From Deltaproteobacteria bacterium (lineage in GTDB: Bacteria > Myxococcota_A > Polyangia > Haliangiales > J016): a DNA stretch of 36,300 bases. The notes beneath the pieces were generated by a model that saw nothing but the letters and a program-made list of their open reading frames with translations, was not told where the DNA came from and did not search any database. Shown here piece after piece: positions 23,750 through 31,747 of the stretch. The stretch spans positions 1 to 36,300 of the forward strand of contig RFGE01000124.1 in the NCBI GenBank assembly GCA_003696105.1, read 5' to 3'. A program made the position numbers and the translations under genes. How positions within the stretch are numbered: the stretch's first letter is position 1; each line of letters starts with the position of its first letter.

Positions 23750-24742
23750 TTACTCCTCGGCGGCGACGGATTCGGCGATGGTCTGCGCGGCCTCGGCCGG
23801 CGTGAGTTCGCCGCGCACGACCGCGTCGACCCCGCGCAACAGCGGCACGTGCACGCCGAACTGGTCGGCGATGCGGACCGCGGCGGCCGCCGCGCGGACG
23901 CCCTCGGTGTGCTTGGCGCGGGGCACGACGCCGCGCCGGCCGAGTTCCAACCCGAGCAGGTAGTCGCGCGCGTGCGCCTCCGGGGTGGTGCGCACCAGCA
24001 GGTTACCGAGCCCCGCGAGGCCCGCGAACGTGCGCGCCTCGCCCCCGACCGCCTCCCCGAGGCGCGACGCCTCGGCGACCGCGCGGCAGATCATCACCGC
24101 GCGCGGCCCGGGGCCGACGTCGAGCGCGTCGGCCATCGCGACCGCGACCGTGTGCGCGCCCGACAGGGCGGCCGCAAACTCGGTGCCGATCAGGTCGCGA
24201 CCGCCGTAGACGCGCAACACGGGCGGCACGCCGAGCAGTCGGCGGCCCTCGGCGACCACGTTGTCGAACCGGGATGCGACGACCATCGACGCGTACTGCC
24301 GGCGCACGAGGTCGTTGGGCAACGCCGGGCCGGCCAGCACTCCGACCATCTTGACCGGTGTCTCGTCGCGCACGACCCGACTGACCCGATCGTCGCCCGG
24401 CGTCGCCAGCGCGCCGTTGGCGTGCACGACCATGTGGCTGCCGTCGAGTACGTCGCCGAGTTCGCGGACGCGCGCGCGCACTTCGGTCGACGCGATCGCG
24501 AGCACGATGAAGCGCGCCGACGCAGCGAGGTCGGCCGGGTCGACCGTAGCGCGCAACGACGGCGCGAGCCGAACGCCGGGCAGCCGGCCGGCGTTCGTGC
24601 GATCGGTGTTGATCTCGTCGGCGACCTCGCGGTTGGACGTGAGCAGGACGACGTCCCGACCGGTCGACGCCACCAGATTGGCCAGCGCCGTCCCGAACCG
24701 GCCCGCGCCGACGACTCCAAGAGTTTCGTGTCGCTCTGCCAT
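23750..24742 (-). CDS. GpsA-like protein (glycerol-3-phosphate dehydrogenase family) with altered active site
   Basis: A 330-residue protein with the layout of NAD(P)-dependent glycerol-3-phosphate dehydrogenase: the GxGxxG loop at 12-17 (GAGRFG), VLAGPALPND at the usual GP motif, FAGLAGLGNLLVRT, and a TEGV motif near the end. GpsA reduces dihydroxyacetone phosphate to glycerol-3-phosphate for phospholipid synthesis. Key residues are changed: the Lys of the usual KG motif is Asn109 (HANGAL), the Lys of ALKN is Ser194 (AALSGAH), and the Asp of GLGDL is Asn247. It may therefore be inactive, regulatory or specific for another substrate. Its ATG overlaps the stop of the PlsB-like gene by one base, so the pair is coupled. 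Confidence 0.8.
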   Translation of the reverse strand: MAERHETLGVVGAGRFGTALANLVASTGRDVVLLTSNREVADEINTDRTNAGRLPGVRLAPSLRATVDPADLAASARFIVLAIASTEVRARVRELGDVLDGSHMVVHANGALATPGDDRVSRVVRDETPVKMVGVLAGPALPNDLVRRQYASMVVASRFDNVVAEGRRLLGVPPVLRVYGGRDLIGTEFAAALSGAHTVAVAMADALDVGPGPRAVMICRAVAEASRLGEAVGGEARTFAGLAGLGNLLVRTTPEAHARDYLLGLELGRRGVVPRAKHTEGVRAAAAAVRIADQFGVHVPLLRGVDAVVRGELTPAEAAQTIAESVAAEE

Positions 24743-26325
24743 CAGTAGTCCCTCAGGTGCGCCGACCGGTTGCGATAGTAGTAGACGAGTCGCGGCGCGC
24801 CGATCTGCAGCGCGTCGCCGGCGCGCACGGCGACCGGTCGCGTGTGGTACCCGCCCAGCGCACGCAGCGCATCGTCGACGATCTGAGATGGTGTCATCCG
24901 CTGCACGCGATCGTGCACCCGTCCCACCTCCGGCCGCGCCGCGATCGCGCGCCGCAAACGATCGATCCGCTGCTCTACCGCCGCCACCGGCACTCGCAGT
25001 TCGTGCCGCGGGACGCGCAGCAGCCGGTAGACGTCGTGCGTTCCCGCGGCCGCGACGAGTTCGTCGAACAGCGCGCGCGCGGTGAGGTGCGAGGTCAGGA
25101 ACACGGTCTCGCGGCGATAGGCGTGGACGAGTTCCTCGCCGAGTTCCCGCGTGTACTGGGCGTCTCGCTGGGGGTCTTCCGCGACCTGGCCGCGCGCGTC
25201 GCACAGGTAGCGGCTCGGATCGACGAGGCGACCCCGCCGATCGCGCGACCGGCCGTCGTCGTCCACCTCGTTGCCGAACGGATCCATCGGCCGGCCGAAC
25301 CGCAGCACCACGGACTCCTCGAGCGACAGCACACGGCGCAGAAACTGGACGATGCGGCCGACCTGCGAGAACTCGTCGTCCTCGATGATGTAGCGCTGGC
25401 GGCCCTGTTCGGCCAGGTGGTCGTCGACGAGCGTCTCGGCCTCGAGGACGAGGTGGTAGTTGATCGTCACCGGCACGACGTAGATCGGCCGCAGCGTGTG
25501 CGCAAACGCCTGCACGGACGTGCCGAGCAGGCCGAGTTTGAGCTTGCTCTCGACGTGGTTCGACCGGCAGCGCGTGCCGCCGGGGAAGAACAGCGAGTGG
25601 TAGCCATGCTCGAGCAGTACGGTCGAGTACTGCTTGAGCACATCTTTGTACAGCGAGAACTTCAGGCGCCGGTCCACCCTGTAGGCACCCAGGTTGTGCA
25701 TGAAAAACGAGATGAGCCGGTTGGAAAACAGGTTCTTGCCGGCGCCGTACGTACACGGCGGCAGCCCCGACGTCTCGAGCGCGAAGCCGAGCACGATCGA
25801 ATCCATGTTCGACGAGTGCGTCGGCGCGACGACGAGCGTTCCGTGTTCGGCGCACGTGCGCACGACGTCGACCGCGCCCTGGACTTGCACGCGATCTGCC
25901 AGGCGCGAGAGCCCGCCGAGCGCGTCGGCCCCGCCGAGCGGCGTGAAGGCGAGCCCGAGTGCCGTCGGCAACACGCCGCTGGCGAACCGGTAGACCCGCG
26001 GGTTGAAGTTGCCGACGACGTCGAGCGCGTAGTGGCGGGCGAGCCGCTCGAGTTCGCGGCGCTTGTCCGCCTCCGACATCGTGCCCAGGCGCGCCGCGAG
26101 GTCGTGCCAGCGGGCGTAGGCGCGCTGCGACTTCCGATCGGTGTACGCGGACAGGCGGCTCATCTCGCAGTAGGCCACCTCGTTGAGCACGTACTCGATC
26201 GATCGGTCTCCTCCCGCGGCGGCCGCGGCGAGCCGATCCGCGACCACTCGCCGGACCACCTCGTCGACGAGAGCGTCGCGATCGCGATTGAAGTGGACGA
26301 GACGGTTTTCCACGGCTCCCGGCAC
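24742..26325 (-). CDS. PlsB-like glycerol-3-phosphate acyltransferase
   Basis: A 527-residue acyltransferase of the PlsB/PlsC superfamily. APTHSSNMD holds the catalytic HX4D (His170, Asp175). GAYRVDRR (213-220) is the glycerol-phosphate-binding motif. FFPGGTRCR (246-254) is motif III, with Gly where most members have Glu. VVPVTINYHLVLEAE is motif IV, in PlsB style. A helical N-terminus and a long C-terminal part also recall PlsB. The reaction expected is acylation of glycerol-3-phosphate or lysophosphatidate at the inner membrane. It begins at GTG 26325, 3 bases after the previous stop, behind a GGGGGAG ribosome binding site. Placed beside a GpsA-like gene, it suggests a second or specialised phospholipid route. 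Confidence 0.82.
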   Translation of the reverse strand: MPGAVENRLVHFNRDRDALVDEVVRRVVADRLAAAAAGGDRSIEYVLNEVAYCEMSRLSAYTDRKSQRAYARWHDLAARLGTMSEADKRRELERLARHYALDVVGNFNPRVYRFASGVLPTALGLAFTPLGGADALGGLSRLADRVQVQGAVDVVRTCAEHGTLVVAPTHSSNMDSIVLGFALETSGLPPCTYGAGKNLFSNRLISFFMHNLGAYRVDRRLKFSLYKDVLKQYSTVLLEHGYHSLFFPGGTRCRSNHVESKLKLGLLGTSVQAFAHTLRPIYVVPVTINYHLVLEAETLVDDHLAEQGRQRYIIEDDEFSQVGRIVQFLRRVLSLEESVVLRFGRPMDPFGNEVDDDGRSRDRRGRLVDPSRYLCDARGQVAEDPQRDAQYTRELGEELVHAYRRETVFLTSHLTARALFDELVAAAGTHDVYRLLRVPRHELRVPVAAVEQRIDRLRRAIAARPEVGRVHDRVQRMTPSQIVDDALRALGGYHTRPVAVRAGDALQIGAPRLVYYYRNRSAHLRDY

Positions 26326-26328
26326 GAT

Positions 26329-26925
26329 TCACTCCCCCTGGCGGCCCTCGATCGCCATCAACAACAAGACCGCGGCCATCCCCAGCCGGCGGTCGAGCGT
26401 GCGCTGCGGGTCCATGCTGAAGTCGACCTCCGCCTTGTACACGAACGGATTCCAGCTGCGGCGCACCGTGCCGGCGATCCCGGCCGGCGTGGCGATCTCG
26501 TACCGTTGCGGAACGATCCCGACCAATCGCCGCAACCACGCCCAGCCCGCTTCGGTCGCGCGCCCGATCGGTTGATCGTCCGCGTCGAGGATCTCCCACG
26601 TGTCCCGCACCAGTGACCGCCAACCGCGGCGGCGCAATGCGCCGACCTTCTCGCCGCGCTGCGCATCGACCACGTCGTAAGCCGCCGAGAAGTCGATGAT
26701 GTTGCGGGCGCGAATGTGCAAAATGAGGTGCTTGCCGTCGCGATCCGCGTACGCGCGAATGTCCTCCCGCAGGCGAAACAGCTTTTGATGGCAGTACAGC
26801 AGCAGCCGCCCATCTGGGTCGAAGAACTCGTATTTCGGCGCGATCGCGAGGACTTTCCGGCGGACGACCACTCGGTCGACGGCCCACCACACCGGCCGGT
26901 CGAGCGCCGCGCTCCGGTGTTGCAT
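26329..26925 (-). CDS. LURP-one-related / scramblase-fold protein
   Basis: A 198-residue protein whose pattern of short beta strands fits the LURP-one/Tubby-like fold: KYEFFDPDGRLLLYCHQK, a DGKHLILHIRARNI strand pair, YDVVDAQRGEKVGALRRRGW, and WEILDADDQPIGRATEAGW. The fold is shared with phospholipid scramblases and usually binds lipids or membranes. A hydrophobic segment (MAAVLLLMAIEG) closes the chain. It is the first gene of a three-gene operon with the PlsB-like and GpsA-like genes, which fits a lipid-related role. The start is ATG 26925; a -10-like TAGATT lies 8 bases upstream, with no ribosome binding site. Fold assignment is by pattern only. Confidence 0.65.
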   Translation of the reverse strand: MQHRSAALDRPVWWAVDRVVVRRKVLAIAPKYEFFDPDGRLLLYCHQKLFRLREDIRAYADRDGKHLILHIRARNIIDFSAAYDVVDAQRGEKVGALRRRGWRSLVRDTWEILDADDQPIGRATEAGWAWLRRLVGIVPQRYEIATPAGIAGTVRRSWNPFVYKAEVDFSMDPQRTLDRRLGMAAVLLLMAIEGRQGE

Positions 26926-26933
26926 CGCCGCGC

Positions 26934-26962
26934 AATCTAGTGCAGATTCGGCGTGGCGTCGA
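26934..26962 (-). promoter_or_regulatory. Possible promoter of the LURP/plsB-like/gpsA-like operon
   Basis: TCGACG (26962-26957) and TAGATT (26939-26934) are 17 bases apart on the minus strand, each matching the consensus at four of six positions. The -10 ends 8 bases before the ATG, which implies an almost leaderless message. Confidence 0.35.
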
Positions 26963-26992
26963 GGCTGTTCGTCGCCCGGAAGCCGGGGCCTG

Positions 26993-27001
26993 TGCTATGG
27001 T
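26993..27001 (+). promoter_or_regulatory. Possible extended -10 for recQ
   Basis: TGC followed by TATGGT makes an extended -10 element about 120 bases before the recQ start. No good -35 precedes it. The leader would include the CAGGGA dyad at 27089-27103. Confidence 0.25.
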
Positions 27002-27088
27002 CGAAGGGACGTCGGCTCGCGGCAGGCCTCGCACGCCCGCCCGTCCTCTCCGGTTGGCCGAAGCGCTCGGGCGAGCGCAGCACCGTCC

Positions 27089-27103
27089 CAGGGAGCGTCC
27101 CTG
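27089..27103. promoter_or_regulatory. Short dyad upstream of recQ
   Basis: CAGGGA-GCG-TCCCTG is a perfect 6-3-6 inverted repeat ending 19 bases before the recQ ATG. It could be a repressor site or a small hairpin near the translation start. It does not match a LexA box that I recognise. Confidence 0.3.
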
Positions 27104-27122
27104 ACGAGGCCGCAAGCGAACG

Positions 27123-30100
27123 ATGAACCCCCGCGCGGTGCGGACCACGCGAACGACAACTCCGGTGTCCACGAAACAGACAACGCCCTCGCCGGACGAA
27201 CCGGCTCCCGATGCCCGCGGGACCGCACAACGCGCGACCGGCGGAAAGAAGACCGCGCGCGGCGGGCGGGCGCGCGCGGCCGGTGCCGACGGGGTAGCCG
27301 CGGTCGAAGCCGATACGACGGCGGCCGACACGACGGGCAAGGCGCGTCCCCGCGCGGCGTCGAAGGGCGCGCGTGCGAAGGCGACCGCGGCGAAGGCGAC
27401 CGCGGCGAAGGCGACCAAGGCAAAGGCGACCGAGGCAAAGGCGACGAGGGCGAAGGCGACCGAGGCAAAGGCGACCGCGGCGAAGGCGACCAAGGCGAAG
27501 GCGACGAGGGCGAAGGCGACCGAGGCAAAGGCCACCGAGGCGAAGGCGACGAGGGCGAAGGCGACCAAGGCAAAGGCCACCGAGGCGAAGATCGCCGAGG
27601 CGAAGGCCGCCGAGGCGAAGGCCGCCGGCGCGAACGCGGCCCGATCGAGCGCCGCCGGCGGCGGCGCGGCTGCCGACGCCGCGGTTGAGCCGATCGGCGC
27701 CCCCCCGACCGATGCGGCGGCGAGCGGGCGCGCCGATCTCGCTGCGCCCGCGTCGCGCGGCGCGAAGGCCGCGCGCCCGCGCCCCGACGTCCCCGACGAG
27801 GTCAAGCGCGGGCGCTCGGACCGCCTCAACGCGCTGGTCGACGTCGCCCGTGCGCGGCTGGGCATCGACGATCTTCGCCCCGGCCAGGCGGAGGCGCTCG
27901 AACACATCCTCGCGGGCCGCGACGTCATCGCGGTCATGCCGACCGGCAGCGGCAAGTCTCTGCTGTACCAACTGCCGTCGCTCGCACTGCCCGGCCTCAC
28001 CGTCGTCGTGTCGCCGTTGATCGCGCTCATCAAAGATCAGATCGACAAAATGGAGGCACTCGGCGTGCCGGTCGCGCGGATCGACTCGACGCTCACCACG
28101 CGCCAGCGCCGCAAGATGGACGACCTCATCCTCGCGCCCGGCGGCAAGCTCGTGCTCACGACGCCCGAGCGAATGGCCGACCCCGAGTTTCGCGCGTTCT
28201 TGCTGCGCGGCGCCGGCGGCGTGGGCGTATCCCTGTTTTGCGTCGACGAGGCCCACTGCGTGTCGCATTGGGGGCACGACTTCCGCCCGTCGTACCTGGT
28301 GCTCAAGCGCGCCATCCGGGATCTCGGTCGCCCGCAGGTGCTGGCGACCACGGCGACCGCGCCGCCGCACGTGCGCGAGGACATCAAGGAACAGCTCGAG
28401 ATCCCGAACGCCGAGATCGTCACCACGACGTTCGACCGGCCGAACCTCCATTACGAGGTCATCGCGCTGCCCGGTGAGGACGACAAGAAGCGCACGCTGA
28501 TCTCGCTGCTCAAGAAGCTGCCGCGCCCGGGCCTCGTGTATTGCGCGACGGTCCGCGCGGTCAAACAGCTCACCGAGGAGGTGGCCCGCCACGGCGTGCC
28601 GGTCGCGATGTACCACGGCCGCATGACCAAGAAGGAACGCACCGAGCAGCAGGAACGGTTCATGCCGCTGCGCAGCGACCTGGTCATGATCGCGACCAAC
28701 GCGTTCGGCCTCGGAGTCGACAAGCCCGACATCCGCTACGTCATGCACTACCACGTGCCGGGGTCGCTCGAGCAGTACGCGCAGGAGGCCGGCCGCGGCG
28801 GCCGCGACGGCAAACCGACGCGCTGCGTGCTGCTGTTTTCGCCCGACGACGTCGCGATCCAGGAACACTTCCTCAAGGGCACCTATCCGAGCCGGCGCCA
28901 GGTGTGGGCGGTCATCCGCGCGCTCGAAGCGTGGGACGACCAGGAGGCGCGCGCACAACTGCTCGGCGGAGAGGTCGACCCGTCGGCCGCCAAACCGACG
29001 CTGGCGAACATCGCGATCGCCAGCAAGGTCGGCGCGCAGCGCACGCGCACGGTCCTCAACCTGCTGCAGGGCGAGGGCTGGGTCACCGAGAGCGACGACC
29101 ACCTGTTTTCGCTGGCCGATCCGCCGCCCGACCCGAAATTGGTCAATGAACGGGCCAAGCAGTACGAGGCGAGGCGCATCGCGGACCGCCGTCGCCTCGA
29201 GGCGCTGCTCGATTACGTCGCGGCACCCGGCTGCCGCAGCCAGGTCATCCTCCGCTACCTCGGTGAGCCGGACCCGCCGGTCTGTGGCCGGTGCGACAAC
29301 GACCTGCGGTCGAAGGAGGCGGCGCTCGCGGCGGCGCGCGAGGCGCTCGGACTCGAAAAGCGCGTCGTCGCCCACCTCGACGCGGAGGAACCGGTCGACG
29401 ACAAGCCCAAGCGCGTCGTGCGGACCCGCGTGATCGACCTCGACGCGCTCGAGGCCGAGCAGACCGCGCAGCGGACCGCCGAGGCGAAGGCGGCGACGAG
29501 CGCGGCCGGCGCAGGCGATGCGACCGCTCCCTCGCCGACACGGCGCGCCGACGACGAGTTGCAGCGGCTGATCGCCGAGCAGGCGGCCGATGCCCGTGCC
29601 GACGGCGCCGCCCCCGCCCCGGCCAGCGCCACGGAGGCGGACGACGACTACGAGTACGAGTACGTCGACGAGGACGAGGAATTCGTCGACGAGGACGGTT
29701 ACGAGTACGGCGAAGTCGAGATCATCGACCGGACGGCGGCCGAGATCGCCGAGGACGACGACGAACTTCCCGACGCCGAGATCACCATCCTCAAGCGCAA
29801 ACACCGGGACAAACCACCGAAGCAGGCGGCGCCGCGACCGGACGACCGGCCCAAAAAGAAGAAGCGCCGGCGCCGGCGGCGCAAGAAGCCAGCGGGGATG
29901 CCGGCCGCGGACCAGTTCACCAGCCCGGTGATGGACAGCGAGGGCGCCGCACTGCACCGGCCGGTGCAGCTCGCGGAACCGGCCGAGGGCGCCGGCGGGC
30001 CGCTCGTCGAATACGTGCGTGGATCGCTGCGGATCAACTCGCAGCCGGTCGCGTCCGCTGCACCGACCGACTCGCCCGGCAAACGCAAGCGGCGCCGCAA

Positions 30101-30422
30101 GAAGCCGGGCCGGCCGCAGCCGTTCGCAGCCGGCGGTTCCGGCGGTCCGCCCCCCCGCGGCCCGGGCGCACTGCCCGCCGGTTCTGGAACTCCGGCGCAC
30201 GCCTTCGGGGGCGACGGCGATGCGCAGCCTCGACCGAAGCGAAAAAAGAAGCGCCGCCGCCGGCGCCGCAACGGTGCAGGCGCGGCAACGGACGGGCCCG
30301 TGTCGTTCTTTTCGATCGCCCCGCCGCCCGGCAACGGCAACGGCACGTCGCCTCGCAAGAAACGGCGGCGGCGCCGCCGCGGCCCGCGCCCCGGCGCCCC
30401 GGCCGAACCGCCGGCCGAGTGA
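27123..30422 (+). CDS. recQ: RecQ-family DNA helicase with H1-like repeats and charged tails
   Basis: A 1099-residue protein. Residues 1-84 are low-complexity. Residues 85-169 are 17 pentapeptides, 14 of them AKATx, resembling histone-H1/AlgP-type DNA-binding tails. The RecQ core runs from about 235 to 730: motif I MPTGSGKS (272-279), DEAH (375-378), ATTATAPPHV, and QEAGRGGRDG (from 554). A winged-helix-like part and a zinc site follow, where Cys704, Cys721 and Cys724 remain but the fourth ligand is Asp727. No HRDC domain is seen; instead come an acidic stretch (about 840-890) and four Lys/Arg clusters (KKKKRRRRRRKK type) to the end. RecQ unwinds DNA 3' to 5' in repair and recombination. Core length is normal, so the tails are true additions. 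Confidence 0.93.
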   Translation: MNPRAVRTTRTTTPVSTKQTTPSPDEPAPDARGTAQRATGGKKTARGGRARAAGADGVAAVEADTTAADTTGKARPRAASKGARAKATAAKATAAKATKAKATEAKATRAKATEAKATAAKATKAKATRAKATEAKATEAKATRAKATKAKATEAKIAEAKAAEAKAAGANAARSSAAGGGAAADAAVEPIGAPPTDAAASGRADLAAPASRGAKAARPRPDVPDEVKRGRSDRLNALVDVARARLGIDDLRPGQAEALEHILAGRDVIAVMPTGSGKSLLYQLPSLALPGLTVVVSPLIALIKDQIDKMEALGVPVARIDSTLTTRQRRKMDDLILAPGGKLVLTTPERMADPEFRAFLLRGAGGVGVSLFCVDEAHCVSHWGHDFRPSYLVLKRAIRDLGRPQVLATTATAPPHVREDIKEQLEIPNAEIVTTTFDRPNLHYEVIALPGEDDKKRTLISLLKKLPRPGLVYCATVRAVKQLTEEVARHGVPVAMYHGRMTKKERTEQQERFMPLRSDLVMIATNAFGLGVDKPDIRYVMHYHVPGSLEQYAQEAGRGGRDGKPTRCVLLFSPDDVAIQEHFLKGTYPSRRQVWAVIRALEAWDDQEARAQLLGGEVDPSAAKPTLANIAIASKVGAQRTRTVLNLLQGEGWVTESDDHLFSLADPPPDPKLVNERAKQYEARRIADRRRLEALLDYVAAPGCRSQVILRYLGEPDPPVCGRCDNDLRSKEAALAAAREALGLEKRVVAHLDAEEPVDDKPKRVVRTRVIDLDALEAEQTAQRTAEAKAATSAAGAGDATAPSPTRRADDELQRLIAEQAADARADGAAPAPASATEADDDYEYEYVDEDEEFVDEDGYEYGEVEIIDRTAAEIAEDDDELPDAEITILKRKHRDKPPKQAAPRPDDRPKKKKRRRRRRKKPAGMPAADQFTSPVMDSEGAALHRPVQLAEPAEGAGGPLVEYVRGSLRINSQPVASAAPTDSPGKRKRRRKKPGRPQPFAAGGSGGPPPRGPGALPAGSGTPAHAFGGDGDAQPRPKRKKKRRRRRRNGAGAATDGPVSFFSIAPPPGNGNGTSPRKKRRRRRRGPRPGAPAEPPAE
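27375..27629 (+). repeat. 15-bp tandem repeat inside recQ
   Basis: Seventeen in-frame 15-base units (GCGAAGGCGACC plus a variable codon) encode AKATx, where x is Ala, Lys, Glu or Arg in the order A A K E R E A K R E E R K E, then AKIAE, AKAAE and AKAAG. The variable codon and synonymous changes (gcg/gca, acg/acc) show that the array has drifted since expansion. Its length may vary between strains by slippage without breaking the frame. Confidence 0.92.
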
Positions 30423-30473
30423 CGCCGCGCCGCCTGGCCTCGCACTGCGATCCGCGGCGCGCCGCCCGGCGGC

Positions 30474-30956
30474 CTACGCACCGGCGTCGTACTCGAGCCG
30501 CACCTCGGCCACCTCGGCGACCGCCTCCGCCATGCGCATCAGGCGAGCGACCCGGCGCGCCTCGTCCAGATAGATCGGCTCGCCGACGCGGCGCTCGATG
30601 AACGCCACGTAGCGCGACCTCACGCCCGGCTGCGCCGCGACCACGACGGCGCGCAAGTGAAACAGCGGCACGCGCTCGGCGCGGCGCAGACCGGCCACCC
30701 GGTGTTCGTACACCAGCGTGCCGGCCTCGCGGTCGAGGACCAGCCGGCGCTGGAGCGTCGCAAGCACCGCGCCGAGCGCGACGGCGGCCGCGGGCGCGAT
30801 CGTCCACCAGGGATCGATCGCGTGGGCCGCGGGCAACGCCGCGGCACCGAGCGCGAGCAGTCCCCAGCCGCACGCCCGGGTAGCGCGCGACAGCTCCAGC
30901 ACCACGCGGCGGTCGCTCCGCTCGGCCATGCGCAGCGATCCGATCCAATCGCTCAC
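30474..30956 (-). CDS. Small membrane protein with PH-like domain
   Basis: A protein of 160 residues from GTG 30956, or 151 from ATG 30929; neither start has a well-placed ribosome binding site. Two hydrophobic segments form a hairpin (GWGLLALGAAALPAAHA and IAPAAAVALGAVLATL), followed by a beta-rich domain (LVLDREAGTLVYEHRVAG, VPLFHLRAVVVAAQ, RYVAFIERR) and a C-terminal helix. The plan resembles bacterial PH-like membrane proteins and the one at 19643-20215. It is convergent with recQ across 51 bases, where no clear terminator is seen. Function unknown. Confidence 0.65.
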   Translation of the reverse strand: MSDWIGSLRMAERSDRRVVLELSRATRACGWGLLALGAAALPAAHAIDPWWTIAPAAAVALGAVLATLQRRLVLDREAGTLVYEHRVAGLRRAERVPLFHLRAVVVAAQPGVRSRYVAFIERRVGEPIYLDEARRVARLMRMAEAVAEVAEVRLEYDAGA

Positions 30957-31001
30957 ACTCCGAGAGTAGCAGCCGGGGCCGCTTCGAGGTACCGTGCCCG
31001 C

Positions 31002-31604
31002 ATGTCCGGTGCGTTCGTTCGCTTGGCCTGCGCCGCGCTGCTCGCGGCGAGCACGGCGTGTGGCTCCCGGGAGTCCTCCGAGCCGGCCCAGTCGGCGGCG
31101 GGAACACCACAGACGGCGTCCAGCGAGTTGGTCGGCGTCCATCCGACGGTGTTCCAGTGCGACTCGATCACGCCGGCGGACGCGATCGGCCGCGCCGTCG
31201 GCGGCCGCGTCGAGGCGATGCCGCCGATGTTCGAACCGCCGCGGGGAACGCCGAAGCCGTGCGACTACCGCCAGGTCGACGCCCCGCCGGCCGCCGTACA
31301 GGACGGCGCTCCCGCACCCGCGCAGCGGATGTGGAGCATCCGCTACGACTGCCGAGACGACTTCGTGCCGATCACCGAGCGCGAAATGAAGCGTCTCGTC
31401 GACGCCGAGGGCGCCACGCGCGTGCAGGTCGGCGCGTGGGGCGTCGACCATCGCGACGCGGCTCTCGTGTTCCGCGACGACGACGCGCCGTGCACCGTCC
31501 GCATCGTCGGCCCGGGCGCGGCCGAACGACTCGCGATCGCGCAGCTCGTCGCCCGCGGCCTCACGCCGAAGACGGCGCCGATGACGCCGCGCGCCGCCCG
31601 CTGA
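31002..31604 (+). CDS. Lipoprotein of unknown function
   Basis: A 200-residue protein with a clear lipoprotein signal: a short basic start, a hydrophobic core LACAALLAAS and the lipobox STAC (Cys20). A Ser/Gln/Ala linker follows. The mature part has four further cysteines (VFQCDS, KPCDY, YDCRDD, APCTV), spaced as for two disulfide bonds in an exported protein. No enzyme motif is seen. It is divergent from the small membrane protein, with only 45 bases between the starts. TACCGT lies 6 bases before the ATG, so the message may be leaderless. The downstream gap (31605-31747) is featureless GC-rich sequence. Confidence 0.75.
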   Translation: MSGAFVRLACAALLAASTACGSRESSEPAQSAAGTPQTASSELVGVHPTVFQCDSITPADAIGRAVGGRVEAMPPMFEPPRGTPKPCDYRQVDAPPAAVQDGAPAPAQRMWSIRYDCRDDFVPITEREMKRLVDAEGATRVQVGAWGVDHRDAALVFRDDDAPCTVRIVGPGAAERLAIAQLVARGLTPKTAPMTPRAAR

Positions 31605-31747
31605 CCCGTGCCCGCGGCCGCCGCTCGCGGTTGCGATCCTCGATCGCGCCGGCGGCACCGCGGCCGATCCGTTGCGATGCGCAGCCGCCCGCCCGCCGAC
31701 CCGACCGCCGCGATCCCGCCGCGAGGATTTGCGGCCGCGGTGCCCGC

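Noticed and set aside
27375-27629. The 15-bp repeat array as a possible CRISPR or intergenic satellite
   Set aside because: The units are in frame, have no unique spacers and encode a consistent pentapeptide inside recQ.
23750-28033. A very long minus-strand frame extending upstream of the GpsA-like gene through the PlsB-like gene and into recQ
   Set aside because: Only the last 330 codons, from ATG 24742, resemble a protein family. The upstream part is out of frame with the PlsB-like and LURP-like genes and has the composition of a shadow frame.
26937-30200. A 1087-codon open frame antisense to recQ
   Set aside because: It is an artefact of high-GC codon use and the repeat array. Its translation is low-complexity (alternating Ser/Pro or Arg/Leu runs opposite the AKATx units) and shows no family motif, whereas the plus strand encodes clear helicase motifs.
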